A stretch of 64,000 bases of DNA from Clostridium sp. UBA699 (GCA_002298915.1 DBML01000029.1:86583-150582), one strand, 5' to 3'. Shown: positions 8,361 through 16,265, counted from the first letter of the stretch. The notes: generated from the letters alone by a model not told the origin. Made by a program: numbers and translations.

Positions 8361-8646
8361 GTCGTTGTCCCTTCCTCTGCTCAACGAGTTCCAGGAGCTT
8401 TGCGGCAATGGAAATCTGCTTTTCCTCCGGCATCTCCCGGATGGCGGCATGGACATAAGCTTCCACTGCCTCCGGCGACATGTCGCCCACCTCAATGAGA
8501 TCGACCTTCTTCACGCTGACGGTTCCCTGGCTGACGCCGACCTTGACGATATCGCCGTAGTCCATGCCGGAGGCTGTGCGGAGCTCCTTGGGGATGAGGA
8601 CGCGGCCTTTGCCGTCCATGATCTTGTAAATCGGTTTTGCTTTCAT
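8353..8646 (-). CDS. AbrB/MazE-fold transition-state regulator
   Basis: A 97-residue protein with an N-terminal swapped-hairpin AbrB domain: MDGKGRVLIPKELRTASG (about residues 10-27), then GDIVKVGVSQGTVSVKK. A helical C-terminal tail (about 55-97) may dimerise. AbrB-fold proteins bind DNA as dimers or tetramers and act as global repressors or antitoxins. The start codon overlaps the stop of the preceding gene by 4 bp (ATGA), and that gene also has AbrB-like features, so the pair is co-translated. No toxin-like partner (MazF, VapC) adjoins it, so I favour a transcriptional regulator of the element. Confidence 0.8.
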   Translation of the reverse strand: MKAKPIYKIMDGKGRVLIPKELRTASGMDYGDIVKVGVSQGTVSVKKVDLIEVGDMSPEAVEAYVHAAIREMPEEKQISIAAKLLELVEQRKGQRHE

Positions 8647-9092
8647 ACGAAATAGCCCTCCTTTTTCATGACCTCCCGAACGGTTTCGGGGTGGACGCCG
8701 AAGGATTGGAACAGGGTCTTAAGACCATCCGGCAGGCGGTTCAGGATATCCGACTCCTTGATGATGATGGCGCCGGGAACACAGGTGACGTCCAGATCGC
8801 TGTCGATGGGAATGCCTGCGGCGTTTAAAAGCTCATGAGGAAGCGCGAAGTCATCCTCCGCTTCACCGTCCTCCGGTTCCTCATCCTCGTCACAGTCCGG
8901 AGCGAATGCAAAGGTTACCGGGGTATCTGGCGAGACGACCATCACCGGGCAGGGAAGCAGTCCTTCCTCTGAAATCGCCAGGGTCACGGTCATCTCTGAG
9001 TCTGGCTGGATAGCCGCCGCGTTGATGAATTCCATGGGCAACGGCAGGCGGCCTTCCTTGTCTACGCAAATACGTTTTTCAATCAGTTTCAT
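8643..9092 (-). CDS. Tandem AbrB-like regulator with acidic linker
   Basis: The start is set at the ATG (MKLIEKRICV) preceded by AGGAGGAAAACC; the upstream in-frame extension lies within intergenic DNA. The 149-residue protein has two AbrB-like halves: KEGRLPLPMEFINAAAIQPD (about residues 11-30) and FALPHELLNAAGIPIDSDLD (about 81-101). They are separated by an acidic linker DCDEDEEPEDGEAEDD. Each half keeps the L-P-x-E-x-x-N-A-A pattern. It is probably a DNA-binding partner of the smaller AbrB protein downstream, with which it overlaps by 4 bp. The acidic linker is unusual and may mimic DNA or tune binding (inference). Confidence 0.65.
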   Translation of the reverse strand: MKLIEKRICVDKEGRLPLPMEFINAAAIQPDSEMTVTLAISEEGLLPCPVMVVSPDTPVTFAFAPDCDEDEEPEDGEAEDDFALPHELLNAAGIPIDSDLDVTCVPGAIIIKESDILNRLPDGLKTLFQSFGVHPETVREVMKKEGYFV

Positions 9093-9126
9093 AATGGTTT
9101 TCCTCCTAAATTTGATTTTTGAATAG

Positions 9127-10059
9127 TTATTCCATGCCATAAAATCCGGCAAGGTCGAAGAGCCCCAGCTGGGTCGGCATATCCCGCAGCCGTTCGCCGG
9201 TGTCGTAGTTGGAGATCAGGACTTCGGCATACTCGCTGCCGTTATCATAACGCTGGGCCAGATTGTTCAGGCGGCTGACCGATTCAATCTGGAAGTCCTG
9301 ATATAGCTCCCGTATGAATTCACAGTCGTTGTAGCTTACCAGACACTTGCCCTGACAACCTGCCAGCGCATCCCGCAGACGGTAGTGATCCTCCTTGAGA
9401 AATTCCACCGCATAGTGACCTTCTGTCAAATAGTACGGCGGGTCGCAGTAGATAAAGGCGTTCTCCCGGTCGTATTGCTTGATTACATCCTCGAAGTCCT
9501 TATTCTCGATGACGGTATCCTTTAATCTTCGGCTGCCCTGCCAGAGCAGATGAAAGGTCTTACGGATATCGAAGGGCTGGCAGCCGTAGCTGGTACAGCC
9601 GCTTCCGTAACTGTAGCGTATGAGCTTAAAGAAGGCAGCGGCGCGTTTGATGTCATTCATCTGTGCCTTCTCAATGAGGATGGTTTTGATTTCCTCGAAC
9701 TGGATCGGAGTCAGCTGCCGCTGAGCCAGCTCCAGTTCCTTCAGCATAAATTCGCTGGTGAATTCCTCCTTCTCCAGATATCGTTTTAGGACCATAAACT
9801 CGTCGCGGCCGTTTAATGGAAGGAATCCCAGTTCCGTCAGGAACGCCATCGGCTGGTCACGGACACAGCGGAACAGATTCGTCAGGTCGGAATTATAATC
9901 GTTGTACACCTCCATGACCGCGTTCAGGGGACGCCCAAACAGCACCCAGCCTCCGCCGCCGAAGACTTCGACATACCGCCCGTATTCCTTAGGCATCCTT
10001 TGGTAAATGAGATCCCGCAATGCTTTCTTGCCGCCCACCCAGCTGATGATGCTGTTCAT
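9127..10059 (-). CDS. dam: D12-class DNA adenine-N6 methyltransferase
   Basis: A 310-residue protein of the Dam/DpnM family: the SAM-binding motif VEVFGGGGWVLF (about residues 30-41), an N-terminal SWVGGKKALRDLI and the catalytic DPPY in FIYCDPPYYLTEGHY (about 204-218). It transfers methyl groups from SAM to adenine N6. No restriction endonuclease gene lies beside it, so it is an orphan methylase. On conjugative elements such enzymes are thought to protect the incoming DNA from host restriction, and here an ArdA-like gene lies nearby. The start follows GGCAGGTGATGCG, four bases after the upstream gene. Confidence 0.9.
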   Translation of the reverse strand: MNSIISWVGGKKALRDLIYQRMPKEYGRYVEVFGGGGWVLFGRPLNAVMEVYNDYNSDLTNLFRCVRDQPMAFLTELGFLPLNGRDEFMVLKRYLEKEEFTSEFMLKELELAQRQLTPIQFEEIKTILIEKAQMNDIKRAAAFFKLIRYSYGSGCTSYGCQPFDIRKTFHLLWQGSRRLKDTVIENKDFEDVIKQYDRENAFIYCDPPYYLTEGHYAVEFLKEDHYRLRDALAGCQGKCLVSYNDCEFIRELYQDFQIESVSRLNNLAQRYDNGSEYAEVLISNYDTGERLRDMPTQLGLFDLAGFYGME

Positions 10060-10063
10060 CGCA

Positions 10064-10264
10064 TCACCTGCCTTTCTTTTTGCCGTGTATCCGATCCAGG
10101 TCGGTCTTTAAACAGGAACCGTCGGGACTCCAGCAGATAAATCCGACGCCGGGATAAGGACAGCCCTCGCAGCGGGAAGGCTCCTTCGGGGAAGGTATCG
10201 TAAACTTCGGAGGTCCGGTGATCTCCGCGACTGTTTTTTCTTCTGTTTTTAAATCATGATTCAT
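10064..10264 (-). CDS. Small Cys-rich protein, 66 aa
   Basis: The start is placed at MNHDLKTEE, which follows AAGGAGCTGAAGCT. The protein carries a C-E-G-C-P-Y-P-G-x-G-F-x-C-x7-C cluster (about residues 31-48) followed by a basic tail (RIHGKKKGR), suggesting a small zinc-binding, nucleic-acid-associated protein. I know no function. The stop lies four bases before the Dam methylase start, so the two are probably co-expressed. Confidence 0.55.
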   Translation of the reverse strand: MNHDLKTEEKTVAEITGPPKFTIPSPKEPSRCEGCPYPGVGFICWSPDGSCLKTDLDRIHGKKKGR

Positions 10265-10295
10265 AGCTTCAGCTCCTTCCTCGGAAAACAAAAAA

Positions 10296-10324
10296 GGCGC
10301 TGCCTTTTTTGTAAAGACAGCGCC
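10296..10324 (-). terminator. Terminator after the ArdA-like gene
   Basis: Stem GGCGCTG/CAGCGCC with a 15-nt loop, followed on the minus strand by TTTTTTG. It lies between the ArdA-like stop and the small Cys-rich gene. Confidence 0.7.
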
Positions 10325-10351
10325 ATTCTGTTCCGATATGTAGTTGGCCGG

Positions 10352-11557
10352 TCAACGCATCTGTTGGCCGGTTTGCTTGATGGAAAAGTCCAGGGTCATT
10401 TCCTGGTTGTTGCGGCGGATGATGCCATAGGGAGTAGTGATGGCTTTTGCTTCCTGCATCCATTTGGAATCGCAGCGTGAAAAGTGGAGCAGCTTCAAGT
10501 CGGGATCGCTTTCCGGAATGTGATAGCGTAGGAGGAATTCCTGCCTTGCATATTCTTCTGGTGAGGATAGGTCAGGATTAAAATCATAGCAGTCCAGGTT
10601 TCTGGTCAAGTCCAACGCCTGGTCGATGTCCGAGCAATCGCTGATTTCCAGGGCAGCTTTGAATTTCGGAAGCTCTCCGGCGTTCTCCAGTTCTCGGATA
10701 CGTTCGGCAAGGAGATTCATTTTATCAATGTCCTCACTGAAAGAGAAAGCCTGCTCCAGCATCGGAATGGGACTGGAGCAATGGGTAAACACACATTCCT
10801 CCAGTGATACCGCACCCAGCTGCTCCAGTGCCGCGAGGATTTTCTTATCTCCAGCCGGCAGGAGAAGCGGCACAGTCTTATCCGGTTCCTTATCTTCCAT
10901 ATTAAAATCCGCCTCGGCTAGCTGGAGTTTGAAAATATATGGTGCTTCCTCCGGGAGATCGGGAAGGTGAGCGCCGTCATAGATTTGGTTCATAACACCG
11001 GAGCCATGCACTACATAATAACCATTCTTGAATATACCGCCTTCCGCTTTCCGCTGCTCATAACCGATTTTCTCATAGTCCAGCAGCTCCAGCAGTTCCT
11101 TCTGATACTCCGGCGGTATATGATTGACCGCGTCGATGAAGTCGTTGTCCACATAGAATTTTCCGAGCTCCCGATCATTGTTCACGGGAACCACATGGAC
11201 ATCCTCCAGACTATAAGTTAGATTAATGAGTGCTTTCATGTCCGGCCGTTCATCGCCCATCGCCACACACCCGTTGAAAGCCAGCAGGTCATGCGTGGGC
11301 AGATCGCTGATGCGGTGTGCCAAAAAATTTAGTTTGTCGAGGGAAGGCTTCTCCTGAATGAAGTTCAGTTCCTCGCCCTGCATATTAAAGCACTCGACAA
11401 TTTGATATGGCAGACCGTCCCTGATCCGGGCGCGATCCATTGCGTCCTGTATCTCGTCCCGGCTGGCGGGAAGGTTTAGGTAAGCACCGACATATCCCGG
11501 CGCGTCATATAAGTCCGACCGCATGAGTGTAACGATCATCACTTTTTCTTTCTGCAT
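10352..11557 (-). CDS. ArdA-like antirestriction-related protein, 401 aa
   Basis: The N-terminal half (about residues 8-90: GYVGAYLNLPASRDEIQDA, then LNFLAHRISDLPTHDLLAF) resembles the acidic ArdA fold, in which the domain mimics B-form DNA to inhibit type I restriction enzymes. A second, related unit appears in the C-terminal half (about 215-310: ILAALEQLGAVSLEECVF, then MNLLAERIRELENAG). The protein is strongly acidic, as expected for a DNA mimic, and ends QTGQQMR. At 401 residues it is longer than classic ArdA (about 165), so it looks like a duplicated or fused form. The start follows AGAAGGAGTTGATCAA. Antirestriction activity is inferred from family resemblance and from the neighbouring methylase. 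Confidence 0.65.
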   Translation of the reverse strand: MQKEKVMIVTLMRSDLYDAPGYVGAYLNLPASRDEIQDAMDRARIRDGLPYQIVECFNMQGEELNFIQEKPSLDKLNFLAHRISDLPTHDLLAFNGCVAMGDERPDMKALINLTYSLEDVHVVPVNNDRELGKFYVDNDFIDAVNHIPPEYQKELLELLDYEKIGYEQRKAEGGIFKNGYYVVHGSGVMNQIYDGAHLPDLPEEAPYIFKLQLAEADFNMEDKEPDKTVPLLLPAGDKKILAALEQLGAVSLEECVFTHCSSPIPMLEQAFSFSEDIDKMNLLAERIRELENAGELPKFKAALEISDCSDIDQALDLTRNLDCYDFNPDLSSPEEYARQEFLLRYHIPESDPDLKLLHFSRCDSKWMQEAKAITTPYGIIRRNNQEMTLDFSIKQTGQQMR

Positions 11558-11583
11558 TTGATCAACTCCTTCTGAAATAAAAA

Positions 11584-11620
11584 AGCGCCCTTCAGTTTCA
11601 GGTAGAAACCAAAGAGCGCT
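11584..11620 (-). terminator. Terminator overlapping the end of the 108-aa gene
   Basis: Nine-pair outer stem (AGCGCTCTT with AAGGGCGCT, including a G-U pair) plus an inner GTTTC/GAAAC stem, followed on the minus strand by TTTTTTATTTC. The last two bases of the upstream gene's stop codon lie inside the hairpin. Confidence 0.65.
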
Positions 11621-11945
11621 ACATGTTCATCTGCAATCCCTGGTCGGGATAGAGGATAGCGAAGCGTGCAGTCTGCAGCTTTTCCGCCTCACCGTTTTTA
11701 ATAATTTCGTTGTGTGAGCCGATCCACTGTAAGTCCTCCAGAGCAGCTAGCTCGGGCGGGCCTTGTCCATACCGGAAGGATTGGACAACCACAGAGATAT
11801 ATTCCGAGCAGCCGCAGTCCTCTACCAGCTCCTGATATGTCTGCGATCTTTGTATGTCCTCCACTTCAGGGATGCCGCCCATGATGGCAACGTCGCGGAT
11901 GCCGGTATTGGTTTCCAAACCGATGAGTGAAAATATCTTGCTCAT
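11619..11945 (-). CDS. Uncharacterised mobile-element protein, 108 aa
   Basis: The start ATG shares its A with the stop of the preceding gene (TGATG) and has GGGAGGGATG ahead of it, so the two genes are translationally coupled; a GTG one codon earlier is an alternative. The family is not recognised. The sequence begins MSKIFSLIGLETNTGIRDVA, has a central CGCSEYISVVVQSFRYGQG and ends GLQMNM. It is acidic and soluble. Small acidic proteins on mobile elements may be DNA mimics, but there is no direct evidence here. Confidence 0.55.
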   Translation of the reverse strand: MSKIFSLIGLETNTGIRDVAIMGGIPEVEDIQRSQTYQELVEDCGCSEYISVVVQSFRYGQGPPELAALEDLQWIGSHNEIIKNGEAEKLQTARFAILYPDQGLQMNM

Positions 11946-12454
11946 CACATCCCTCCCATCACGGGACCGCCGTGTTCAAGGTCGGGAGCTTTGTTTTTCA
12001 TTTCATTCTCCAGCTTAAGGGAATAGTTTTCATGATTCCAAAAACTGACGTAAATCTCGCCGTCAGGAGTTTTGATGGGACGCTGCTCGAAACCTTCGCC
12101 GTATCCGTCAGAATTTTGTCCAGAGACATAATCCAAGAGTGCGGCAACTTCTTCGCCGGAGAGGGGCTCCTTCAGTCCGGCATTCATAACTCCCCACAGC
12201 TCGCCGTCAACAACCTCCACTGATGGATAAAGGCTATACACTTTTTTGTTGAGAGCTTCGTCGTGGATATATTCGGCAAGACCTCGATCGTTTTCGAAGA
12301 AACGATTCTCCTTGGCAATGGCAGCGAGAATCTGATCCTCATATGCCACAGCTTCCCTGGGAGAAAGTTCTTCCTGATCATCTTCCGAGCAGTCGTACTG
12401 AGGATAGGTGATGAGCTTCAGAGGAAAAAAGAATCGCATGGTTTCATTTGACAT
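11945..12454 (-). CDS. Uncharacterised mobile-element protein, 169 aa
   Basis: The start is set at MSNETMRFFFPLKL because GGAGG lies eight bases upstream; the longer frame would begin at the ribosome site itself. It is acidic, with a helical segment EELSPREAVAYEDQILAAI (about residues 29-47), then WGVMNAGLKEPLSGEEVAAL (about 88-107) and EIYVSFWNHENYSLKLE. It ends GPVMGGM; the codons of this tail also form the GGGAGG ribosome site of the next gene. The family is not recognised. It is the first gene of the minus-strand accessory operon that can be seen. Confidence 0.55.
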   Translation of the reverse strand: MSNETMRFFFPLKLITYPQYDCSEDDQEELSPREAVAYEDQILAAIAKENRFFENDRGLAEYIHDEALNKKVYSLYPSVEVVDGELWGVMNAGLKEPLSGEEVAALLDYVSGQNSDGYGEGFEQRPIKTPDGEIYVSFWNHENYSLKLENEMKNKAPDLEHGGPVMGGM

Positions 12455-12508
12455 CGTGTTGTCCTCCAATCTTTTTGAGTTGTCAGTGCTTTCAGGGAAA
12501 TAAAAAAA

Positions 12509-12543
12509 GGGCTATGCTTTTCGTTTTTAGAAAAACATAGCCC
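12509..12543. terminator. Bidirectional terminator at the right edge of the mobile-element genes
   Basis: Stem GGGCTATG/CATAGCCC around a 19-nt A/T-rich loop, with a T-run on the plus side (ACATTTTTTT) and an A-run before it that gives a T-run on the minus side. It marks the switch from the GC-richer element genes to AT-rich DNA. Confidence 0.7.
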
Positions 12544-12865
12544 ACATTTTTTTAGCTCAGTGCCAAAAAGACACTCCATTTTTAGCCTGTAAATAAAAAT
12601 AAAAACATCAAGATATCCTCATAACAGGAATATTCAAGTTAACTAATATAGAAAACATAGCCTTTATCGTGGGCGTGTTGACAAATCGGATAATAGAACT
12701 GATCGGCATCAGTGTTGCCCATGACCAAGACCACGTATCTGCCAGAAAAAACTGCTTTAGAGCGATGGAAAGCAGTTACGAAATGTGATATATTTTTTCT
12801 TATATGTATGTTATAAAATTATGATGATGAACAAATCAAAGAACACAAAAGGGTATAAGTGAAAA
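12544..12865. other. AT-rich gap with a small uncharacterised minus-strand open frame
   Basis: No convincing complete gene is present. On the minus strand, ending at a TAA at 12639, there is an open frame of about 50 codons without a start. It reads VVLVMGNTDADQFYYPICQ and then ends YVFYIS; this could be the tail of a lost gene. The right end of the mobile element may lie here, but I found no repeat to define it. Confidence 0.3.
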
Positions 12866-13338
12866 ATGTATGAATTTGCGAAAGAATTGTTTTTTAACGC
12901 CACGATCATGATATCGTTTATTACTTTGAGTAACCAATTATTTAGAGAAAAAATTGCAACACCTTCTTCAACAATGCATAGGAAAGTATTAACTGGGTTA
13001 ATGGCGGGGTTGCTAGGTTGCCTGCTAATGGTTTTCAGCGTACATGTTACGTCTGATATATATCTTGATTTGCGCAATCTGCCGATAATTATGATGGCGC
13101 TATATACGACATTTCCGTCAGCAATTGTTGCGTCATTAGTAATAGGACTGTTTCGTATAGCATACTTTGGCATAAACCAATCATCTATTATTGCTTTTGT
13201 CGCCGCAATTTGCATAGGTATAGGATGCGGATTAATAGGAAAGTTAAACATTAGAAGGTCGGTAAAGTGGATATTGTCTATATTGATAGCATTCATTATT
13301 GCTGCATTGCCAATGGCTGTTGCTTTGTCATAGGCTTT
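12866..13338 (+). pseudogene. 5' fragment of a 5TMR-LYT sensor diguanylate cyclase
   Basis: A 155-codon frame of at least five membrane helices that stops at 13333. It carries the 5TMR-LYT signature: DIYLDLRNLPIIMMALY (about residues 65-81), then AIVASLVIGLFRIAYFGI and GIGCGLIGKLNIRR. In whole proteins this membrane sensor is followed by two more helices and a GGDEF domain. Here the frame ends just after a helix that finishes PMAVALS, and the matching remainder lies 5.2 kb downstream. I therefore read it as the sensor half of an interrupted gene. The halves would add up to about 370 residues, the usual size. No strong ribosome site is seen. Confidence 0.7.
13324..13338 (+). repeat. Left copy of a 15-bp direct repeat flanking the insertion
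   Basis: TTTGTCATAGGCTTT at the 3' end of the sensor fragment. The second copy (18574-18588, TTTGACATAGGCTTT) differs at one base and opens the GGDEF fragment. It is consistent with a target duplication or a recombination core. Confidence 0.55.
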
Positions 13339-13473
13339 CAAAAATAGTATGTTATCAATCAATTTCAAATTAATGCTGAGGAATATGTCAGCGACAAAGG
13401 AGAAAATGCTGAAGCGATTAATCACAATTAGTAACTTAAAACTTATAAACTATATGAATATGAGTATTTTAAC

Positions 13474-13503
13474 TTGACATAGCCATAATTTGCATGGTAT
13501 TCT
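13474..13503 (+). promoter_or_regulatory. Sigma-A promoter of the metal cassette
   Basis: TTGACA (13474-13479), an 18-base gap and TATTCT (13498-13503) with an extended TG element just before it. It lies about 40 bases upstream of the riboswitch. Confidence 0.65.
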
Positions 13504-13545
13504 CTTAATAATCTCTTTGCACTGCATATAAATCTACAGTACAAT

Positions 13546-13626
13546 CTGATCAGGCGATGAACTTTGTAAAAGTTCATGGGGCTGGGCCTAATTAGGCAGC
13601 AGGTGAATACAACCTGTGGGACAGTA
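13546..13626 (+). ncRNA. NiCo (czcD) riboswitch aptamer
   Basis: The element reads CTG-AT-CAGGCG, then a perfect 9-bp hairpin ATGAACTTT/AAAGTTCAT (13557-13577), then GGGGCTGGGC with a GCCTAATTAGGC hairpin (13586-13597). AGCAGGT with a CAGGT/ACCTG hairpin (13600-13616) follows, and then GTGGGACAG. This order of hairpins and the conserved GCAGG-, GGGC- and GGGACAG-type junction segments match the class that binds Ni2+/Co2+ in a four-way junction (comparison from memory). The closing stem P1 is weak. The 3' side of the last aptamer hairpin is also the 5' arm of the terminator, so metal binding should prevent termination and switch on the downstream ATPase. Confidence 0.85.
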
Positions 13627-13648
13627 AAATGTTCCACAGGTTTTTTTT
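13611..13648 (+). terminator. Riboswitch-controlled intrinsic terminator
   Basis: A 13-pair stem starting AACCTGTGG and closing CCACAGGTT around the loop GTAAAA, followed by a run of T (13641-13648). Its 5' arm overlaps the last hairpin and the GGGACAG segment of the aptamer, so the two structures exclude each other. Confidence 0.9.
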
Positions 13649-13726
13649 ATATCTATTTTGGGACATATCTGAAGATTGCAATGCCATAGAGCTATCTTAT
13701 AACAAGAAAAATTGGAGGTAACTATT

Positions 13727-16264
13727 ATGACAGATGAAAAGATCAACAGGCTGAAGGGGCTGACAACCTCAGAGGCAACAAAGCTTCAAGAACAGTACGG
13801 CAAGAATGAGCTAGTTCCGGAAAAGAAAGAAAATATATTTCATAAAATCTTTCAAGTCATCACAGAGCCAATGTTTTTATTACTGATCATTGCAGCAGCA
13901 GTCTACTTTATACTTGGAGAGCCAAAAGACGGAGCAATCATGCTCGTATTTGTAATCGGGATAATAAGCATTGAAGCAATTCAGGAATGGAAAACAGATA
14001 AGACACTGAAGGCATTGAAGGACTTATCGGCTCCTCGTATCAAGGTGCTGCGTGATGGGGAAGAAAAGATTATCAACAGTGTGGATTTGGTTCCTGGAGA
14101 TATCATGTTCATAGCGGAAGGTGTCAAAATTCCGGCAGACGGAACTGTTGTAAGGGCAAGTACGCTATGTGTTGACGAATCCTCTCTCACTGGAGAATCG
14201 CTTGGTGTCTGGAAAGTGACTAGCGATAATTATGTTAATGAAAACAATGATTATTGGCGACGTGATTATTGCTATGCAGGAACCCTTGTTACACAGGGTA
14301 CAGGTACTGTTTTAGTTGATAAAATCGGACTTTCTAGTGAGTATGGAAAGATCGGCAAGGATATCGCTGTTGCCCCGATAGGAGATACACCTCTTCAGAA
14401 GCAGACAGGCCGATTGGTAAAGCTGAGCGGTATGATTGCTGCGGTGCTGTTTGTTTTGGTTGGTGTTGTTACATTCTTTAACATTCCTGATCACATAATT
14501 AAAAGCAGAGTTATTGAAAGCATACTATCAGGAATTACCCTTGCAATGGCTATGATTCCAGAGGAGTTTCCAGTTATATTGACGGTTTTCTTGTCCATGG
14601 GTGCTTGGAGGCTTGCAAAAAAACAATCGCTTGTAAGAAGGCTTCCTTCAGTTGAAACCTTAGGTGCAGTATCTGTTCTGTGTGTCGATAAGACAGGCAC
14701 AATAACACTAAACAAAATGGCAGTTAGAGAAACCTTCAGCACCTCAGGCGATGAAAAATACATATCCAAGATAATGGGTATGGGCTGCAAGCCTGACGCG
14801 TACGATCCTATGGAAAAGGCTATGATCGCTCGATGTGAAGAACTGGGGATTTCAAGAGAGCTTCTTTTTAGCGGGCAGCTGCTAAAAGAATATGCCTTCA
14901 CTGATGAATTAAAAATGATGGGCCATGTCTGGAAGAATGGAACTGAGATTGTAGTTGCCGCGAAAGGCTCTCCTGAGCGTATTCTTACAATATGCGACAT
15001 TTCTCCCGACGAAAGAAAAATAGCCGAAGATAAGATTTACGAAATGTCCAAGCAAGGTCTTCGTGTGATTGCGATTGGCCAGATGGTTATCCAAAATAAA
15101 AATGAAATTCCGGATACCCTCCTGGACTGCAAGCTAGAGCTTCTGGGAATGGTAGGTCTTGCAGATCCGCCGAGAGAATCGGTAAAAGAAGATATCAAGA
15201 CCTGTACAAAAGCCGGAGTTCGAGTGGTTATGATAACCGGGGACAACGGAATTACAGCAAGCTCCATAGCAAATCAAATCAATATGCCAAATAGCGACCA
15301 TATAATAACTGGTGACGAACTCAATGAAATGAGTGACGACGAGCTGAGAGAAAGAGTGAAGGATGTTAGCGTCTTCTCTCGTGTTCTTCCTGAACATAAG
15401 ATGCGAATTGTGAAAGCCTTTAAAGAAAATGGCGAAGTGGTAGCAATGACTGGAGATGGTGTTAACGACGCGCCAGCACTGAAATATGCTGATATTGGAA
15501 TAGCAATGGGCAAGCGTGGCTCGGAGGTTTCAAGGGAAGCTGCAGACCTGATACTTCTGGATGATAACTTTTCAACAATTGTTGATACTATTAAGGATGG
15601 CAGAAGGATATATGACAACATTAAAAAGGCAGTTGGGTATGTATTTACTATCCATATACCTATAGCATTTGCTTCACTTCTTGCGCCTTTTATGGGGATA
15701 AGTCCTACGAGCCTCTTGCTTCTTCCGCTGCATGTAGTTTTGCTGGAGCTAGTAATTGACCCGACCTGCTCAATTGTATTAGAGCGCCAGCCTGCTGAGT
15801 CTAACATTATGCAAAGGCCACCACGCAATCCAAAAGAAAAGCTTTTAACAGCAGCAATGCTATCCAAGAGTGTAATGCAAGGCTTAGTAATATTCGGAGC
15901 ATCCTTTGCAACGTACTACCATTTCATAAATATGTATCCGGAAAATGCACCTCTTGCAAGAACGATGGGGCTAAGCATTATATTCCTTTCCAATGTTCTG
16001 CTTGTGCAAGTAAACAGTTCAAATACAGAGTTTGCCTTTAGAACTTTTATCAGACAGATAAAGGATAAAGTAATGTGGGGTGTTATCATTGGCACTTTAG
16101 CCGGACTGCTTATTATGCTTTATACGCCACTTAGTGGATTTTTGAAATTAGCACCGTTGTCTTCAGAGCAACTGCTGCTTTCGGCTGGAATCTCATGTAT
16201 AGCGGTGCTGTGGTATGAGTTGGTAAAACTTTTCCGAAAAGTCATTTTCAAGCAGGAGGCTTAG
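13727..16264 (+). CDS. P-type cation-transporting ATPase, predicted Ni2+/Co2+ exporter
   Basis: An 845-residue P-type ATPase. The start is set at MTDEKINRLKG because GGAGG lies nine bases upstream. Motifs: TGES in the actuator domain (about residues 155-158), PEEFP in transmembrane helix 4 (about 278-282, where Ca2+ pumps have PEGLP), DKTGT phosphorylation site (Asp about 321), AKGSPE nucleotide site, MITGDN and TGDGVNDAP hinge. About ten membrane helices are visible, with no N-terminal heavy-metal domain. By sequence alone it would be called a calcium-type P2 ATPase. The NiCo riboswitch in its leader argues instead for nickel/cobalt efflux, since this riboswitch class normally controls metal exporters. 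Confidence 0.88.
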   Translation: MTDEKINRLKGLTTSEATKLQEQYGKNELVPEKKENIFHKIFQVITEPMFLLLIIAAAVYFILGEPKDGAIMLVFVIGIISIEAIQEWKTDKTLKALKDLSAPRIKVLRDGEEKIINSVDLVPGDIMFIAEGVKIPADGTVVRASTLCVDESSLTGESLGVWKVTSDNYVNENNDYWRRDYCYAGTLVTQGTGTVLVDKIGLSSEYGKIGKDIAVAPIGDTPLQKQTGRLVKLSGMIAAVLFVLVGVVTFFNIPDHIIKSRVIESILSGITLAMAMIPEEFPVILTVFLSMGAWRLAKKQSLVRRLPSVETLGAVSVLCVDKTGTITLNKMAVRETFSTSGDEKYISKIMGMGCKPDAYDPMEKAMIARCEELGISRELLFSGQLLKEYAFTDELKMMGHVWKNGTEIVVAAKGSPERILTICDISPDERKIAEDKIYEMSKQGLRVIAIGQMVIQNKNEIPDTLLDCKLELLGMVGLADPPRESVKEDIKTCTKAGVRVVMITGDNGITASSIANQINMPNSDHIITGDELNEMSDDELRERVKDVSVFSRVLPEHKMRIVKAFKENGEVVAMTGDGVNDAPALKYADIGIAMGKRGSEVSREAADLILLDDNFSTIVDTIKDGRRIYDNIKKAVGYVFTIHIPIAFASLLAPFMGISPTSLLLLPLHVVLLELVIDPTCSIVLERQPAESNIMQRPPRNPKEKLLTAAMLSKSVMQGLVIFGASFATYYHFINMYPENAPLARTMGLSIIFLSNVLLVQVNSSNTEFAFRTFIRQIKDKVMWGVIIGTLAGLLIMLYTPLSGFLKLAPLSSEQLLLSAGISCIAVLWYELVKLFRKVIFKQEA

Positions 16265-16265
16265 A

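Noticed and set aside
8361..8495. Upstream extension of the 194-aa gene into the AbrB gene
   Set aside because: The extension re-reads the AbrB coding region out of frame; the overlapping ATGAGTGA start explains the boundary better.
12811..13425. A minus-strand frame rich in hydrophobic residues opposite the 5TMR fragment
   Set aside because: The plus strand carries a clear 5TMR-LYT signature; the minus-strand reading is its mirror.
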